Source of the DNA: Adineta ricciae
Taxonomy: Eukaryota > Rotifera > Eurotatoria > Adinetida > Adinetidae
Direction of reading: 5' to 3'
Assembly: GCA_905250025.1 (NCBI GenBank)
Contig: CAJNOJ010000228.1
Location: 62,001 to 126,000, forward strand
DNA: 64,000 nucleotides
Both the position numbers and the translations under genes were made by a program. The notes under the pieces are model-generated. The model did no database searches. It had not been told where the DNA came from and saw nothing but the letters and a program-made list of their open reading frames with translations. Shown here in pieces: positions 38,287 to 56,400 of the stretch. The stretch's first letter is position 1. Each line of letters starts with the position of its first letter.

Positions 38287-39459
38287 ATGACTTGGAATTC
38301 AGCTTGTAGTATTGCATCCGATGATGAGAGTTCTCGACATAGTTTTTTATCTGATTGTGATTCGGAATTTGATCTAAGACCACCGCCACGATATCCGGCG
38401 GAAAAGCGATCATATTCTACATCGAACAAACAAACAATCAACCGTATTGAACCACCTTTAACAAGATCGAGAGCAAAAGCATTGGAAAAATCCTTGACAC
38501 CGGTGCAACTATCATCGCCACCACCATCACAAAAACGTCAATCAACAGTACGACGTAGCGTGGATGTATTCACAGGAATGGCATCGGCATTAACGAACAA
38601 TCTGAATACGACTTCTATTCTTTTTCCCAAGCAAGAATCAACTAATGAGCGGTTAGTTATTTACCAAAGAAACAACTTGATCATGTGAATTATTTTAGAA
38701 TATCAACTGCGCCATTGGACGGTGTGAATATATTAGCTGATCGATTTGAAAGCTGCAGTCTAGACGAAGGACGGCGTAAGAGTTTCCCTTCGAGAAATTC
38801 CAGAATAAAATCAATATTTGTTCAATTTAGTAAACAAAAATTGTCTTTGGCCAAGTCGAGAAACAAATAGCCATTATCAACGTCCGATTCCTTCATCATT
38901 TTCCGCGAACATGTTCGACACAAATGCATTCTCTCCACTGAATCATTCTCCATTATTTCGTCAACAACAAGCTCAGCTATGGTCTCGTTTTCGATACGCT
39001 GCTTCCACACTTCGTGATAATCTATGGACTGAACAAACCGATTCTTCTTGTCAACAAGTTCCTTCAAACATCTTCACATCTAACCACAACTATCTTTTCA
39101 ATGTGAATCATCATCCTACTATGCTAATACCACCGCAGACAGTGCCAACTCGATTATTAACTTTTCCAAATCGCGTTCAACCCGCCGAAGAGCCATCGTC
39201 TTCTCTCTTCAGACAACGTAAGATTACATCGACAACCGAGCCAATACCATCTACACATAAAACCGACGATGCTCCTCTTCGTCAAACATTTTCGTCGAAA
39301 CTATTCTTTACTCTAACCATATTCGTTATTGGTCTAACTCTTGGCTATTTGCTCACAAATACGTTGCCACCAAGTCTAGCTTGGAAATTATGCGTGAAAT
39401 ATTTCCAATACTTGTGTCTGTATGTCCAAGCTACACTAAATTACTTAACTACTGGTTAA
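38287..39459 (+). CDS. Unrecognised protein with C-terminal membrane segment
   Basis: I do not recognise the family. Three exons fit: 38287 to the GTTAGT donor near 38651; 38699 to the GTAAAC donor near 38830; then from about 38872 to the stop at 39459. The joined protein is Ser/Pro/Arg-rich and probably disordered, with DDESSRHSFLSDCDSEFDL near the start, SRAKALEK, a TLRDNLW block, and one hydrophobic segment near the end (LFFTLTIFVIGLTLGYLL) followed by about 30 residues. That topology suits a tail-anchored or nuclear-envelope-type membrane protein, but no LEM, SUN or KASH signature is visible. The ATG at 38287 is preferred because an acceptor ends at 38272. The alternative start at 38137 would add an N-terminal hydrophobic stretch. 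AATAAA lies at 39585. Confidence 0.6.
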
Positions 39460-39764
39460 TTCTCGTCATATACATATGCTCTTTTGTTTTCTTGTTAAGT
39501 TGAATTTACGTACAGTGATATGTAATTGTTGTTGCTGTTGTTCTTTCGTTTTTTTTCTCTCTTGTTGTAGTCTCATCAGTTTTAAATAAAAATATGATTT
39601 TGAAATTGTGATAAGAAATTGCAAACAAAAAACAACTTGTTCGATTATTCAATTTAATTGGAATATGAATTATGAATGAAAAAAAAACATGAACCAATGT
39701 AATAGATTTTATTGGAATGAACACAAAATGGTCTAACTAGAGAATAGATGAGATCCATTGCCAT
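39460..39764. other. Convergent 3' intergenic region
   Basis: This lies between the 3' ends of the 38.3 kb gene (+) and the GPC1-like gene (-). AATAAA at 39585-39590 serves the plus-strand gene. Nothing else is seen. Confidence 0.55.
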
Positions 39765-41442
39765 TTATGATTGCTTTTTCTGTTCGGCATCAATGGTATT
39801 AGATGATATCTGAGCTGATTTTCGTTGTGTACCATCCGTACCTTCATTTTCGTCACAGTCACGTAACAATTCAAGACTTTTGATATATCGATGTGAGAAA
39901 ACATCTAAACAAAATCGAATTCAACTGATGAGATATGAAACAAAATAAACCTCTTACCAATGTAAAAGGAAGCACCATTATAAACACTAACTGCAAAGAT
40001 TGAACAAAGAAAAATAACATTCACATACCTAAAAATATCATTATACCAAATCAATGGAAGATTTCAACCGTGTGCACGCCTCTTGTCTACTTACATATTT
40101 CGGTAATACCAAAAACAAACTGGTAAAATTGACAGCAACATATAGGCAAATTGTAAAAAGAAATAAAAAACGATTTTATATCGATTGATTCCGTCGTTGG
40201 TCTCGCCGAAGCCAAATTTTTGTATAAGACGTGAAACAAAACCATTCTTATCTGATAATAACCATGTATAAGACGTTGCACGTAGACCTCGTGCTACTTT
40301 ATCACGACGTCCGTAAATAATAAACGCATAGTACAACAATTGCCAAATTAGATAAAAGATAATCGTATAGAAAACAGCGGTTTTCGTATGAAGCGTTTCA
40401 CCAATGTGAACTATCGCTGGATAACGTTCACGCTGAAGCTCGATTGGTAAAAGCCAACGCAGTGTAAACAATGTTAATGGTGGATACCTATGAGAATCCA
40501 ACGAAAAACGTGAATGAATCAAAGCAATAGACGAGAATTACATGTGAATGAATAAACTGGTGACTTTATCAAGACCTAAGGAGACAAAATATATGTTACA
40601 CACATATATATCGAGAGAAATGACTTACTATGAAAAACAAGTGAATTTCTCCACAGAACTATAGCGAAGCCCAATGGTCCATGACTCAAGGTATAGCAAA
40701 CAGTAAAAAGAATTTTTGATGATGGAAATATCCATAAGTAGAGTAAGGTCAGTAGATTGACAAAGTAACATAGATCGTAGACTGAGAATATGAGAATGTT
40801 TTATTGTAAAAAGTGAAGAAATGGGAATTTACCAAAATAGTGCCAACTTTTACGTTTGTAGATGAAGAACCGAAGTGTAATGAGGAATAAGGCTTGATAG
40901 GTGTAGACGAGCGGTAAAATATGAGGCCAACGTCCGGCTAAAATGAAAAGTGAAGGAGAATCTCGTTGATTTAAAAAGCAATTCCATGTTCTATACCGAT
41001 CAATGGGGAAAAACAAGCATTCGCTACTCCGATTGAAAACGAGATTTTATCTCGAGTACGAATAAAATTTGGTTGTTTGATGTTTTCCGACCATACATTG
41101 ATACGTTGCTGTAATTGAGCTTTTAAAAGACGTTTTTGAGCTTCGAGTTCATCAATAGTTCGTCGTAAACGTTTTCGAGAATCCTCTCGTCGTTCTTCGA
41201 CTATTTAACAATCAATTTGTTTTTCGAGCAAACGAAATTCTTGTTCAAATCTTACTTTGAGTGGTTATATCATCAAATTTATCCGAAACAACTTCGATGA
41301 AATCATAGAAATCGAGTTCTTCGTCGTCGTTCAAGTTATCATCACTACTATTTTCTCCTGTTGAGTTTGTATTTGCCAAGTCTGGTCGAATTTCGTCATC
41401 GCTCGTGTTATTTTCATCTTTCGGTAAATTCTCTTCTGTCAT
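39765..41442 (-). CDS. GPC1: Glycerophosphocholine acyltransferase 1-like membrane protein (DUF2838)
   Basis: It resembles yeast Gpc1 (YGR149W), which acylates glycerophosphocholine with acyl-CoA to give lysophosphatidylcholine. The N-terminus is acidic (DDNLNDDEELDFYDFIE), followed by a charged helix (about 41100-41200) and then several membrane helices: a VYTYQALFLITLRFFIYK block, a WRNSLVFHS-type block near 40650, PPLTLFTLRW, a YLIWQLLYYAFI helix, then YNGASFYI near 39970. All are recognisable against the fungal family. The C-terminal tail is hydrophilic and ends EQKKQS. The start at 41442 has an acceptor (TTTATTTCAG) 2 nt upstream, and the KDM8 stop is only 37 bp upstream on the same strand, so there is little room for its own promoter. 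The family is best known from fungi and plants. Confidence 0.82.
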
Positions 41443-41479
41443 ATCTGAAATAAATAGAATTGAAACATATCTGATTTAC
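41443..41479 (-). promoter_or_regulatory. 37-bp intercistronic spacer with 3' splice acceptor
   Basis: This is the whole gap between the KDM8 stop and the GPC1-like ATG. It holds a pyrimidine-rich run ending in CAG two bases before the ATG, and no AATAAA on the transcribed strand. It fits an operon junction processed by spliced-leader trans-splicing. Confidence 0.6.
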
Positions 41480-43158
41480 TTATGTCCACCAAAAATTCAC
41501 AGAAAAGCTAGGCGAAAGAGAACGAACATAGTGCCAATGGCGAGCGGGCATATAAAGCATGTCACCAGGTTTAAGTATGAATTCAAGATAAGGAACATCT
41601 TTAAACAGAGGAAAACGTTCATAATCTGGATTCTCGACATCAATCTAAGCAGACAAATGGTATATTGTGAAGAAATATGAACCTTTGCTGCGTGTACGCA
41701 CCGAACTGGTATTGTTTAACATGGTGGAACCAAGTGCATATAATTGCGAGGAGTAGATTGGATCGTATAGTCGAATGTATTTCTCTCCGACGACCTGCAT
41801 AGACATGAAGTTATTTGTAAGACTACTCTGTCTGAGGAATACTACAACCTGTGCAAGCAGATTTTGCTTTGGATCATTATGCAATGGCGAAATAGTCTGC
41901 TTTGGTCCAATCCATCTATAAACGAATTCGTATATAATAAAATGAATCATTAAAATGATAAGCATACGCATTGAGATCGATGTCTTCGTCTTCATTTTCA
42001 TCGGAGCTGATATAGCAATAATCTGGTATACAAATATCTTTCTTCAAATCAGGAATCTAAATGATCTAGTCAAATAGACATTTGGTTAAAAACGACATCA
42101 TTTCATCGTACTTGATCTAGTAGAGGATGTTGAGCTAGATAACCACGTCTTGATGACTAAAATATTCGCATATTTGGCTTCCTATTGCAAATACAAAGCT
42201 TACTCTTTGTTTACAGTATTGATTGACAAAATCAGCAATTGTCATTAATTTCTGCGTCCAATCATCATCGGAATAACGACTACCCAATTCGATTGGTACT
42301 GTTCGGTCACCCGCTAACTGAATCAAATAATCGAAGCTAGAAATACCAAATCCATTATCAGATCACTTTGTCACTTATGTCTCTACCTCCATTTCTGCAT
42401 CGCTGGCCAATGATCCATACATCCGACGAGAATCACCGGCTTTTTCGCTTGAATATAACACGTGAGAAACTGTTCGATCGAAGGGCAATGAACGCGTTCG
42501 ATATCCTTTATTGGATCAAGAATTGGTATTGGCATCCAATTGAAATCTTTCTCAGTGTCGTCATCTTCGTCGAGACGAATTCGTTTCGATGGTGAAAGTT
42601 CAGCATTCTAAAACATACTATAATGCACACAAACTATGCGTAACAAACGAGATTACTATACCGATTCATCGCCTCTGACATTTTTAAGGTTTTCATTGAT
42701 CATAGCAATCAATCTGTTGAACTGTTCTTCGAGTATAGGTCCTCCAAGTAAGATTCCTAAATCACATTTCTTCACGATATCCTACTAAAAAGCAAAAACA
42801 TCTTCATCCTCAACATCCAAAGGAACGTTTTCTTTACCTTAACTTGACAATTAGTACCAATTATTGTCCTACAATCAGCAAGAACATCGATGTAACACGC
42901 GTATGCATACAGATATCGATAGGCTGGCTTGACGTTCTGCCAAATGCCTGTATTGAGTTTCTCCCATGAGTATTCAAGAACGATTTTTAAATAGAGCTTT
43001 ATTTTCTCAATTGGTTCGGCATTTTTCGCTAATAAATCTCGAGCGGACTGTAAACAATTGAGTAAATACGGATCAATTTGATCTTTTGTAAAATTCTCAT
43101 AGAAAAGATTCAGTTGTAGACATTCGATGAGTTCTTGTATAGTTTCCTGAAAGTCCAT
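41480..43158 (-). CDS. KDM8: KDM8/JMJD5-type JmjC oxygenase
   Basis: This is a 2-oxoglutarate/Fe(II) dioxygenase; the human protein is an arginyl hydroxylase with reported histone-related roles. The N-terminal helical half contains YSWEKLNTGIWQNV and DLGILLGGPILEEQ, and a basic/acidic linker follows (SPSKRIRLDEDDD). The JmjC domain begins with PVILVGCMDHWPAMQKW and continues RTVPIELGSRYSDDDW, GYLAQHPLLDQIPDLKKDI, then TISPLHNDPKQN with the HxD metal pair, and ends with GDMLYMPARHWHYVRS, which carries the distal metal His, and VNFWWT before the stop at 41480. All three Fe ligands are present. The ATG at 43158 is directly preceded by an acceptor (TTGTTTTTTAG). LETM1 lies 123 bp upstream and GPC1 37 bp downstream, on the same strand. 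Confidence 0.93.
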
Positions 43159-43281
43159 CTAAAAAACAATGAATAATCAAAGCGAAGTGAGAAAGTGAGA
43201 GTTCATGGATATTTGAAACTAAAAGAAAACACAACGAGGACATTTTTGCTAGATTGAAAAATATATAAATAAATCAAGGAA
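43159..43281 (-). promoter_or_regulatory. 123-bp intercistronic spacer between LETM1 and KDM8
   Basis: The spacer lies between two same-strand genes and ends in a T-rich acceptor immediately before the KDM8 ATG. No AATAAA is seen on the transcribed strand. Its size and layout suit an operon junction with trans-splicing. Confidence 0.5.
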
Positions 43282-49343
<6,062 letters not shown>

Positions 49344-49378
49344 CTAATTTGATCAAAACATAGCAATCTAGAAATAAA
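49344..49378 (-). promoter_or_regulatory. 35-bp intercistronic spacer between ADAL and LETM1
   Basis: This is the entire distance from the ADAL stop to the LETM1 ATG. It contains two acceptor-like sites on the transcribed strand, TTTATTTCTAG and one ending directly at the ATG, and no AATAAA. It is too short for an independent promoter. Confidence 0.6.
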
Positions 49379-50386
49379 TTAGATGTTTGATAGAAACTCG
49401 TTTAATTTTGTTTGACAAAATTCAATCTGGTTCCTATCAAAAATGAAATTACACGTTTGTAACATTAATTCGCAGATTTCTTCTTTAGTTATACGAAATG
49501 ATTGAACCAAATCAAAAATTTCTGATGATAAACGACAGTCCATCAACCCACTATCATCCGTACAGATTGCCAATGGATGTCTATGCGTATGGAATAAGTT
49601 AAAGTGATGCTCTGTTAAGTTCGCTAACTTCATGGTTAATAGGTTCGATGTTGGACATATTTCCAAAGGAATTTGCTCTTTAATCACACGTTGCTCTTGT
49701 TCTTTCGTACGAAAATTAAAATGGCCAAGACGTGAGGGTTTGAAATCAAGGATGAGATCATTCTCACGTAAGCACTCGGCATCAGGTAATTCACCGATAT
49801 GAATGGTGGTGGGTAAATTCATTTGTTTGGCTAGATTGAATACCGGAAGAAAACGTTCGAATGATTTAACATTTGGATCACCGGATAAATCGAGGCCAAC
49901 TACATCTGGACGATATCTCTCTGCTAATTTCAGTGTTTCCATGGCTTGATCGACGGTTTGTGTTCGATCAATACTTAGAATTAACCGTGAGCATATTTGA
50001 TTTTTGTACTGTTTCATAGTTTCTAAGATAGCTTCGACATAACTTGACATCGGAATCGCTCCATTATCGAACGAACGTGGTCGAGTTCGTAATTCCACGT
50101 ACATGATATGATCGGCAATGAAATCTTCGAGTGTCTCACGTGTAATGCGACGAATCTCATCCAAATTTGTTACACATGAACGAAGTAAAGCAAATTTTTC
50201 AAACACATTTGCCATTCTCGCATGTGTGTCACCCGATTGAAACTCCTTGTCCAATGCATCTAGACGAAGCTGGTCCGCTGTTGATGAAAGTAGTTGGCGG
50301 AACGTCGATGTACGAATACAACCGTTCAGATGAGCATGAAGCTCAATTTTAGGAAGTAGCTGGCAAAACCGACGCAGATCGTCCAT
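49379..50386 (-). CDS. ADAL: Adenosine deaminase-like protein (N6-methyl-AMP deaminase)
   Basis: This is a metal-dependent deaminase of the ADAL/MAPDA branch, which converts N6-methyl-AMP to IMP in the cytosol. It is a single uninterrupted exon of 335 residues. Visible ligands are HAHLNG near residue 18 (two Zn His), HIGELPDAE (third His and catalytic Glu region) and CTDDSG (metal Asp pair). Other family blocks are KIELHAHLNG, YVELRTRPR, GLDLSGDP and LEICPTSN. The start MDDLRRFCQ at 50386 is preferred over the in-frame ATG at 50410, because an acceptor (CTTCTTAG) lies 5 nt before it. It is intronless, unlike all neighbouring complete genes, and sits 35 bp upstream of LETM1. Confidence 0.92.
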   Translation of the reverse strand: MDDLRRFCQLLPKIELHAHLNGCIRTSTFRQLLSSTADQLRLDALDKEFQSGDTHARMANVFEKFALLRSCVTNLDEIRRITRETLEDFIADHIMYVELRTRPRSFDNGAIPMSSYVEAILETMKQYKNQICSRLILSIDRTQTVDQAMETLKLAERYRPDVVGLDLSGDPNVKSFERFLPVFNLAKQMNLPTTIHIGELPDAECLRENDLILDFKPSRLGHFNFRTKEQEQRVIKEQIPLEICPTSNLLTMKLANLTEHHFNLFHTHRHPLAICTDDSGLMDCRLSSEIFDLVQSFRITKEEICELMLQTCNFIFDRNQIEFCQTKLNEFLSNI

Positions 50387-50668
50387 TGGTACTAAGAAGA
50401 TTCGAAACAACCTTCGATTTTATACGAACACTCATAGCGCTACTTTCGCTGTGCAGAACGAATATACCGGTAGCGCTATAAATACGTCATTTATTAAACA
50501 GAGGGAGTAACAACTCAGTGCTGATGAAATGCAAAGAATCCAATTGGAAAAACATCGGAGTAGCGATGATTTTTCTCGTTTGCAATTATTCATCTTCATC
50601 ATTTTTTGTTTATTCAACTATTAACGGTGAAATATAAGTGTTACCCTTTGTATTCGTTGGCGTATGCG

Positions 50669-51926
50669 ATGTTTTTCTTTTCTCTTGTGGTTATTTATCA
50701 AATCACAACTGTGATTTCATCTAATCTCGGTAGATATATTTGAACGATCTGATCAACTGACCACTTAGCATTTTACAGGTCCACATGATCTGATTGCTGA
50801 GAAAAACACTAATGATGGAATCACGCGTTTCTTTGTCGTTGCTGATTGGGGTGGTATACCATTTCGTCCATATGAAACGTTAGCTGAAGTTGCCGTTGCT
50901 AAATCCATGGGTATCTTAGGACAGAAATTGAATACTAGTTTTCAACTAGCATTAGGAGATAACTTCTATTTCGATGGTGTCAAAGAAGCAGATGATACGA
51001 GGTTTGAAGTAAGATACTTCTCAAGTTAGATCAGGCTTAACTGTGCACCTCTAGCATACATTCGAACATGTCTTTTCGGCGACATCGCTGCAAACACCGT
51101 GGTATGTTGTAGCTGGTAACCATGATCATCTAGGCAATGTTTCCGCGCAGATTGAATATGGTAGAATATCAAAGCGATGGTAAGCAAATCGTTAACGATT
51201 GCCAGTTTTTATTCTAGTCTAGTTGCCTAGGATATTCCCGGATTATTTCTACACGTTCTCGTTATGGCAGAATGATCAGCAAAAGAAGTTGATTGATTTC
51301 ATCATGATAGACACGGTGTTACTCTGCGGTGGGGGGAACCTATCCGATTGGGAGCATGCTCCACTACAAGGCCCAGAAAATTCATTCGTAGCAGACATAT
51401 ATTGGCAATGGATTGAAGAACAACTTCGACAATCAACGTGAGGATCTCTATGAAAGTCATGTCACTAGTTGATACGGCTTTTTCAGTGCGCCGTATCTGA
51501 TCGTCAGCGGCCATTATCCAGTGTATTCAGTAGCTGAGCATGGTCCTACTCAATGTCTTGTTGAACGTCTTCGACCGTTACTTCATCAGTACCGAGCGAC
51601 AACATATCTCTGCGGACATGACCACAACCTTCAGGTAAATAGAAATGCATTATTGCATCGCTGATTTTGAAGTTTTGTAGCATTTAATTGACGATATGGG
51701 TGACTCACGATTGAATTACTTTGTTGTTGGTGCTGCGAACTTCATTTCAAATAATCATGATCATGAAAAAGATGTTCCAATTGATTCATTGAAGTTCTTT
51801 TGGGGTAGATCTCTTGTGTATGGTGGTTTCGGATTAGTCGAAGTCGATAATGTACAAATGAACTTCTCTTTTATTGACCGTTTAGAAAAAACTTTGTACC
51901 AAACAAGTTTAAAACCACGATTCTAA
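50669..51926 (+). CDS. ACP5: Tartrate-resistant purple acid phosphatase, copy 1
   Basis: This is a secreted or lysosomal binuclear-metal phosphatase of the type 5 family. The first exon encodes the signal peptide [18 protein letters not shown] and splices to 50779 within a Gly codon. The five purple acid phosphatase metal motifs are present: [30 protein letters not shown] and GHDHNLQ. Short introns split the gene at about 51009, 51180, 51440 and 51634. The protein ends LKPRF at 51926, with AATAAA at 51953. Intron positions are the same as in the next gene, so the pair arose by tandem duplication. It is divergent from ADAL. Confidence 0.9.
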
Positions 51927-52130
51927 ATTGTGATACTTCTTTTTGTATAACAAATAAACAAAGATATGATAATTTTCTATGAGAAACCTTTTCTCGTTTC
52001 AAAACCTTATCTAGAACATGCAGCAATCTATTTCGGTTATCTCTGTTTATCTTTCGAATATGTATATATATATATTTGTATCTTTCGGACAAAAATACGC
52101 ATTTGTTTAGTGTAGCCGCTATTCACAATC

Positions 52131-53442
52131 ATGTTGCTAGTCTTTCTCGTGCATCTCGTTGTTTCTTATCAGATTTCCATCGCCTTTCCAGCTACTTTTG
52201 GTAGGAGGCTTTCCTAGAGAAAAGCAGAACTGCGTGTAGACTGAAGCGTTCGTCTTGTAGGTCGATATGATTTGGTAGCAAAAGAAAACGACGATGGAAC
52301 GACACGATTCTTCGTCGTTGGTGACTGGGGCGGTTTGCCTGTTTCACCATTTGATACGCCGTCCGAAGTGGCTGTAGCTGATGCTATGGGCAAATTAGGC
52401 GTAAAACTGAATACAACTTTTCAGTTAGCCCTAGGCGATAATTTTTACTACGATGGTGTGCAATCCGCAAATGATTCACGATTCCAGGTAATGATGCATT
52501 TTTTGCTGCAATGATGCGAGTGCAAATGGCTGCCGTATTCTAGAATACATTTGAGCACGTCTTTTCGGCCACATCGTTACAAACCCCATGGTACGTCTTA
52601 GCGGGCAATCATGACCATAGAGGTAATGTTTCTGCCGAAATCGAATATGGGAAAACATCGAAACGATGGTCAGTACTTGAATAGCCTTCATTTCTATCTC
52701 TAATGATTAATGTACTTTACAAATAGGATATTTCCGGATTATTTCTATTCGTTTTCATTGTGGCAAGGTGATCAACAAAAAAAATTGATCGACTTTGTCA
52801 TGATTGATACTGTTTTATTATGTGGAGGAGATTCGCTCTCCGACTGGGATCATCGACCATTGGAAGGGCCAGCGAATGAAGTTGTTGCTGAAGCCTATTG
52901 GCAATGGATTGAAGGTGAACTTCGTCAATCAACGTGAGTAGCTTTCGTATCTCAATCAAATGAACTATCTTTCAAGAAATCATCTTCAGTGCTCCATATT
53001 TAATTGTCAGTGGTCACTTTCCAGTCTATTCAATTGCTGAACACGGTCCCACTCAATGTCTTATTGATCGTCTTCGTCCAATGTTACATCAATATCACGT
53101 CACGGCATATTTCTGTGGACATGATCACAATCTTCAAGTGAATATCTTTCGTTAGATTTGTTCTTTTTCTTCATTCGTTCTTTTCAATCTTTTAAGCATT
53201 TAGCAAATGATATGGATGGAGTGCATATGAATTATTTCGTGATTGGTGCTGCAAACTTTATCGATCCTAGTCAAGAACACGCACAAGACGTTCCAGCTGA
53301 TGCATTGAAATTCTTTTGGGCAGGTTCGAAAGTCTATGGTGGCTTCGCTATGGTTGAAGTAAACACGACACACATGAGTTTATCATTCATCGATCATTCC
53401 GAACAAACATTGTATCAAGCAGTCATGACACCTCGATCATAA
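52131..53442 (+). CDS. ACP5: Tartrate-resistant purple acid phosphatase, copy 2
   Basis: Second member of the tandem pair, starting 204 bp after copy 1 ends. Signal peptide [19 protein letters not shown], then a splice to 52262. Metal motifs [30 protein letters not shown] and GHDHNLQ are all intact. Introns match copy 1 in position. Blocks such as [17 protein letters not shown] and DVP(A/I)D(A/S)LKFFW are shared, while the surface segments and signal peptide have diverged. An acceptor (ATTTGTTTAG) ends 20 nt before the ATG, consistent with trans-splicing. AATAAA at 53452 is only 9 nt after the stop. Confidence 0.9.
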
Positions 53443-56400
53443 TTTGAATCGAATAAAGTATGCAATGGATGAACTGAGCAGCATTTAATACACATTTCTT
53501 ATTTTGTTTGTCTGTTGGTCGTCATAAATTGTCAACATATACGTGTCTATACATCCGATGGTCATTCGGAATTGTCGAACACTTTTGCATATCAAGTAGG
53601 AGAGATTGAAGTGAGGACAAGTCATAAAGTGTGATCGGCAACGAAATCTGAAATGATTATTGTTGTGTTTGTCCAAGATGAAGTATGAAAATCTTCTGCA
53701 TACTTAATTCTACTAAATAAATATTCTCAATCTATTTGATGATCAAAACAGTCGATCGTTATAAATCACACTTGTACTTCTTTTGACATGAATATGACTC
53801 ATCGAGAATTCCACAATTATGTGTCATATTTGCCGTTTCTCTTCGCTGATCAATCCAATTTTTATCGTGATCAACGGAAAATCATTAGTAATTCGATCTG
53901 AGAGAGTTTGTTCTAGACACGCATACGCAATCGTCATGTTACTCAGCCGTGAACCGCCTTTGTAATGTGAATCTCGAATATTTGCTCTTTACTTTATTCA
54001 ATCAAACTATTTCGTCATCAATACAAACGCGACGATGATTTCATAAAGTCGAAAAGCAGATTGTCTCAAGAGAACAGACACTGATGATCCATTTTTCTTC
54101 TTCGTTTACATTTACACAACTGATATTGATCGACAAGACGAATTGTGATGATGGTTTAGACATTTCTCTTCAACGATTAATAACCTATCGACGAGCGATG
54201 ATGTTCAATACCAATCTATCTGAATACACATGTTTGCTGATATGGGATGTGTCCCATTTCTCTCGAGAGATCGACCGACATTGGATATGCTTGAAGTAGA
54301 CGCGTGCCGTATGCCGAATCAAGGCGGAGAAATTGGACGGCAATTAGTTTTCAGTGTATTCATTCGAAAATGGCATTTCAAATCAGAGAGGTATACATTT
54401 CCGATGCTGCCCGTTTGATCGTGTGATACTCAATTACACTAGCCGATTTAATCAACTTGCCATTTCAAACTAGAGGCGAAAGAAGAAGAAAAATCAAGTA
54501 TAATGAACAAAAGGAAAATGGTTTTTTCCTCTTTTGCTTCGTCTATATCGTTTACAGATTAATCAATGGATGACTGATAGCAGAAGGAGAAGAAGAAAAA
54601 GCAATTGTTTATGTCACTCAAGCAAGACAGTCCATAGTCAAACTAACCAAAAGAAGAGCCAAGACGTTGATGCTTGTTTAATTATTTTCTCATTAATCTG
54701 TTAATTGGCTACGTTGGATTGTATGTTTAAGAGCAGAATAAGAAAAGAAAATGAGAGATAGATGATAAGGATAAAAATAGTAGGCAGAATATGTTATCAT
54801 TAACGATTCGTAAGGGAAGAACTCGTGCTTCCTGATCATTTTGACGTTCGATTCATGTCAGAAGTTGTTCTCTAATCTATCTTTGAAATAAAAAATTGAA
54901 TCATGGACAAATGCTACTGGCGTTACTGGTAGGTATATCCATCTCGTTCTTCTCACTTCATCGTCTCAATGTGTAAAAGATTGATTGCATGAGAAATAAA
55001 GACTATAGTACACAAAACCCAATTCTTCTATCTATTTGTGTCTCGTCGCACAGAGGAAGTACACACACAGACTGTTGACATAAATGTATGTACGCACACA
55101 CGGAGTGTTCACTCTCATCAAACTAGATTTTTCATTGTCGTTTGTTTAAACAAAAAAAGAATGAGCTCAAAATTCGATCGTTATCATTGTCTAGAAGAAG
55201 AGCTCAGATGATGGCGCGACAGCACGTTGCGATGGATGAATAAACGTGAAATCTGCGCTGCGTCATCATTCATTCGAAGGTGTATGCTAATCTTTGTACT
55301 TGAACGTATGTGCAGAAGCTGGATAAACGAGAGAGAGAGAGAGAGAGAAGCAAAAGAAAGGATCAAAGTAAATAAAGAACGAATATATGCAAGTATGTAC
55401 GTAGTACGAAAAGATTGTTCTTCTTCTTTTTTGTTAATATTATGAATCTCTTTTTCTCTCTTCGTGTTATTTTCTTTCAACGTGTATGTCGATCTCTTCG
55501 TAACTCTTGCGATTTGAAATAGTGATGAAAATTCGAGGACGTGATCAACTTCGAGACACAACAACAAGTAAGCTTGACATTTCCTTGTAAATGTAACAAT
55601 GACACTCGTATTGTTCTTTATCAATGACAAACTTGTGTTGATTAGAATCTCTCGTTCTAATCGACCGTAGAAATCCGAAAATCGGATTTTCTATTTTGTC
55701 ATAACTGTTACTCATTGATGATTGGTGGGTAAATATTGCAAAAAGCGTGATTTATTCTCATTGGATTCTTTTTTTTTTCTTCTGCTGCTGTTTCTTCTTT
55801 TTCTCTATTCACACATCGGCACTCGCTCGCAACGTATATCGTGCTATATGAGAATACAAGAGATCAGATATTCACTCTCCTACTCGTTCGTTCTCGCGCA
55901 CTTCTTTTATTGTATAAAAATGCAAATATGTGAATGTACAAGAACAAGAGAAGAAAGAGAAACGCGCAGTTAGACCTAAGTGCGAATTTCTCTCTCTCTC
56001 TCTCTTCTTCTTCTTCTTCCCTTCGTAAAAAAAGAGACGGGAACATTTTGCTGGAAGAGAACTCGTTCTATAATATAGGCATTTTTTCTCCCTTCATCAC
56101 ATCTCGTTTTTATCACTCAAACTGATTTTGACCTTTTTGAATAAATGGTATTTTCATTAGATTTATAGTCCCTCACATACATACGTCTCGAACGTTGTAT
56201 CATCTATTCACAGCAGCAACGTTTTCTGCTCTTTAGAGGTAAGTGATCTTTCTTGCTTCGCTCATGTGATTTTGGCATCTGATTAAATACACCTGTGATG
56301 ATGATGATGATATTTGTTCACTGGAGAAGAAACGAAAAGAACTATTTTGTGACATATCAAAATGAGAAATAAAATGGCGATGACATTAACGATTCAGCAC

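Noticed and set aside
54084-54418. Overlapping plus-strand frames
   Set aside because: Short, with no motif, no splice partners and unremarkable composition.
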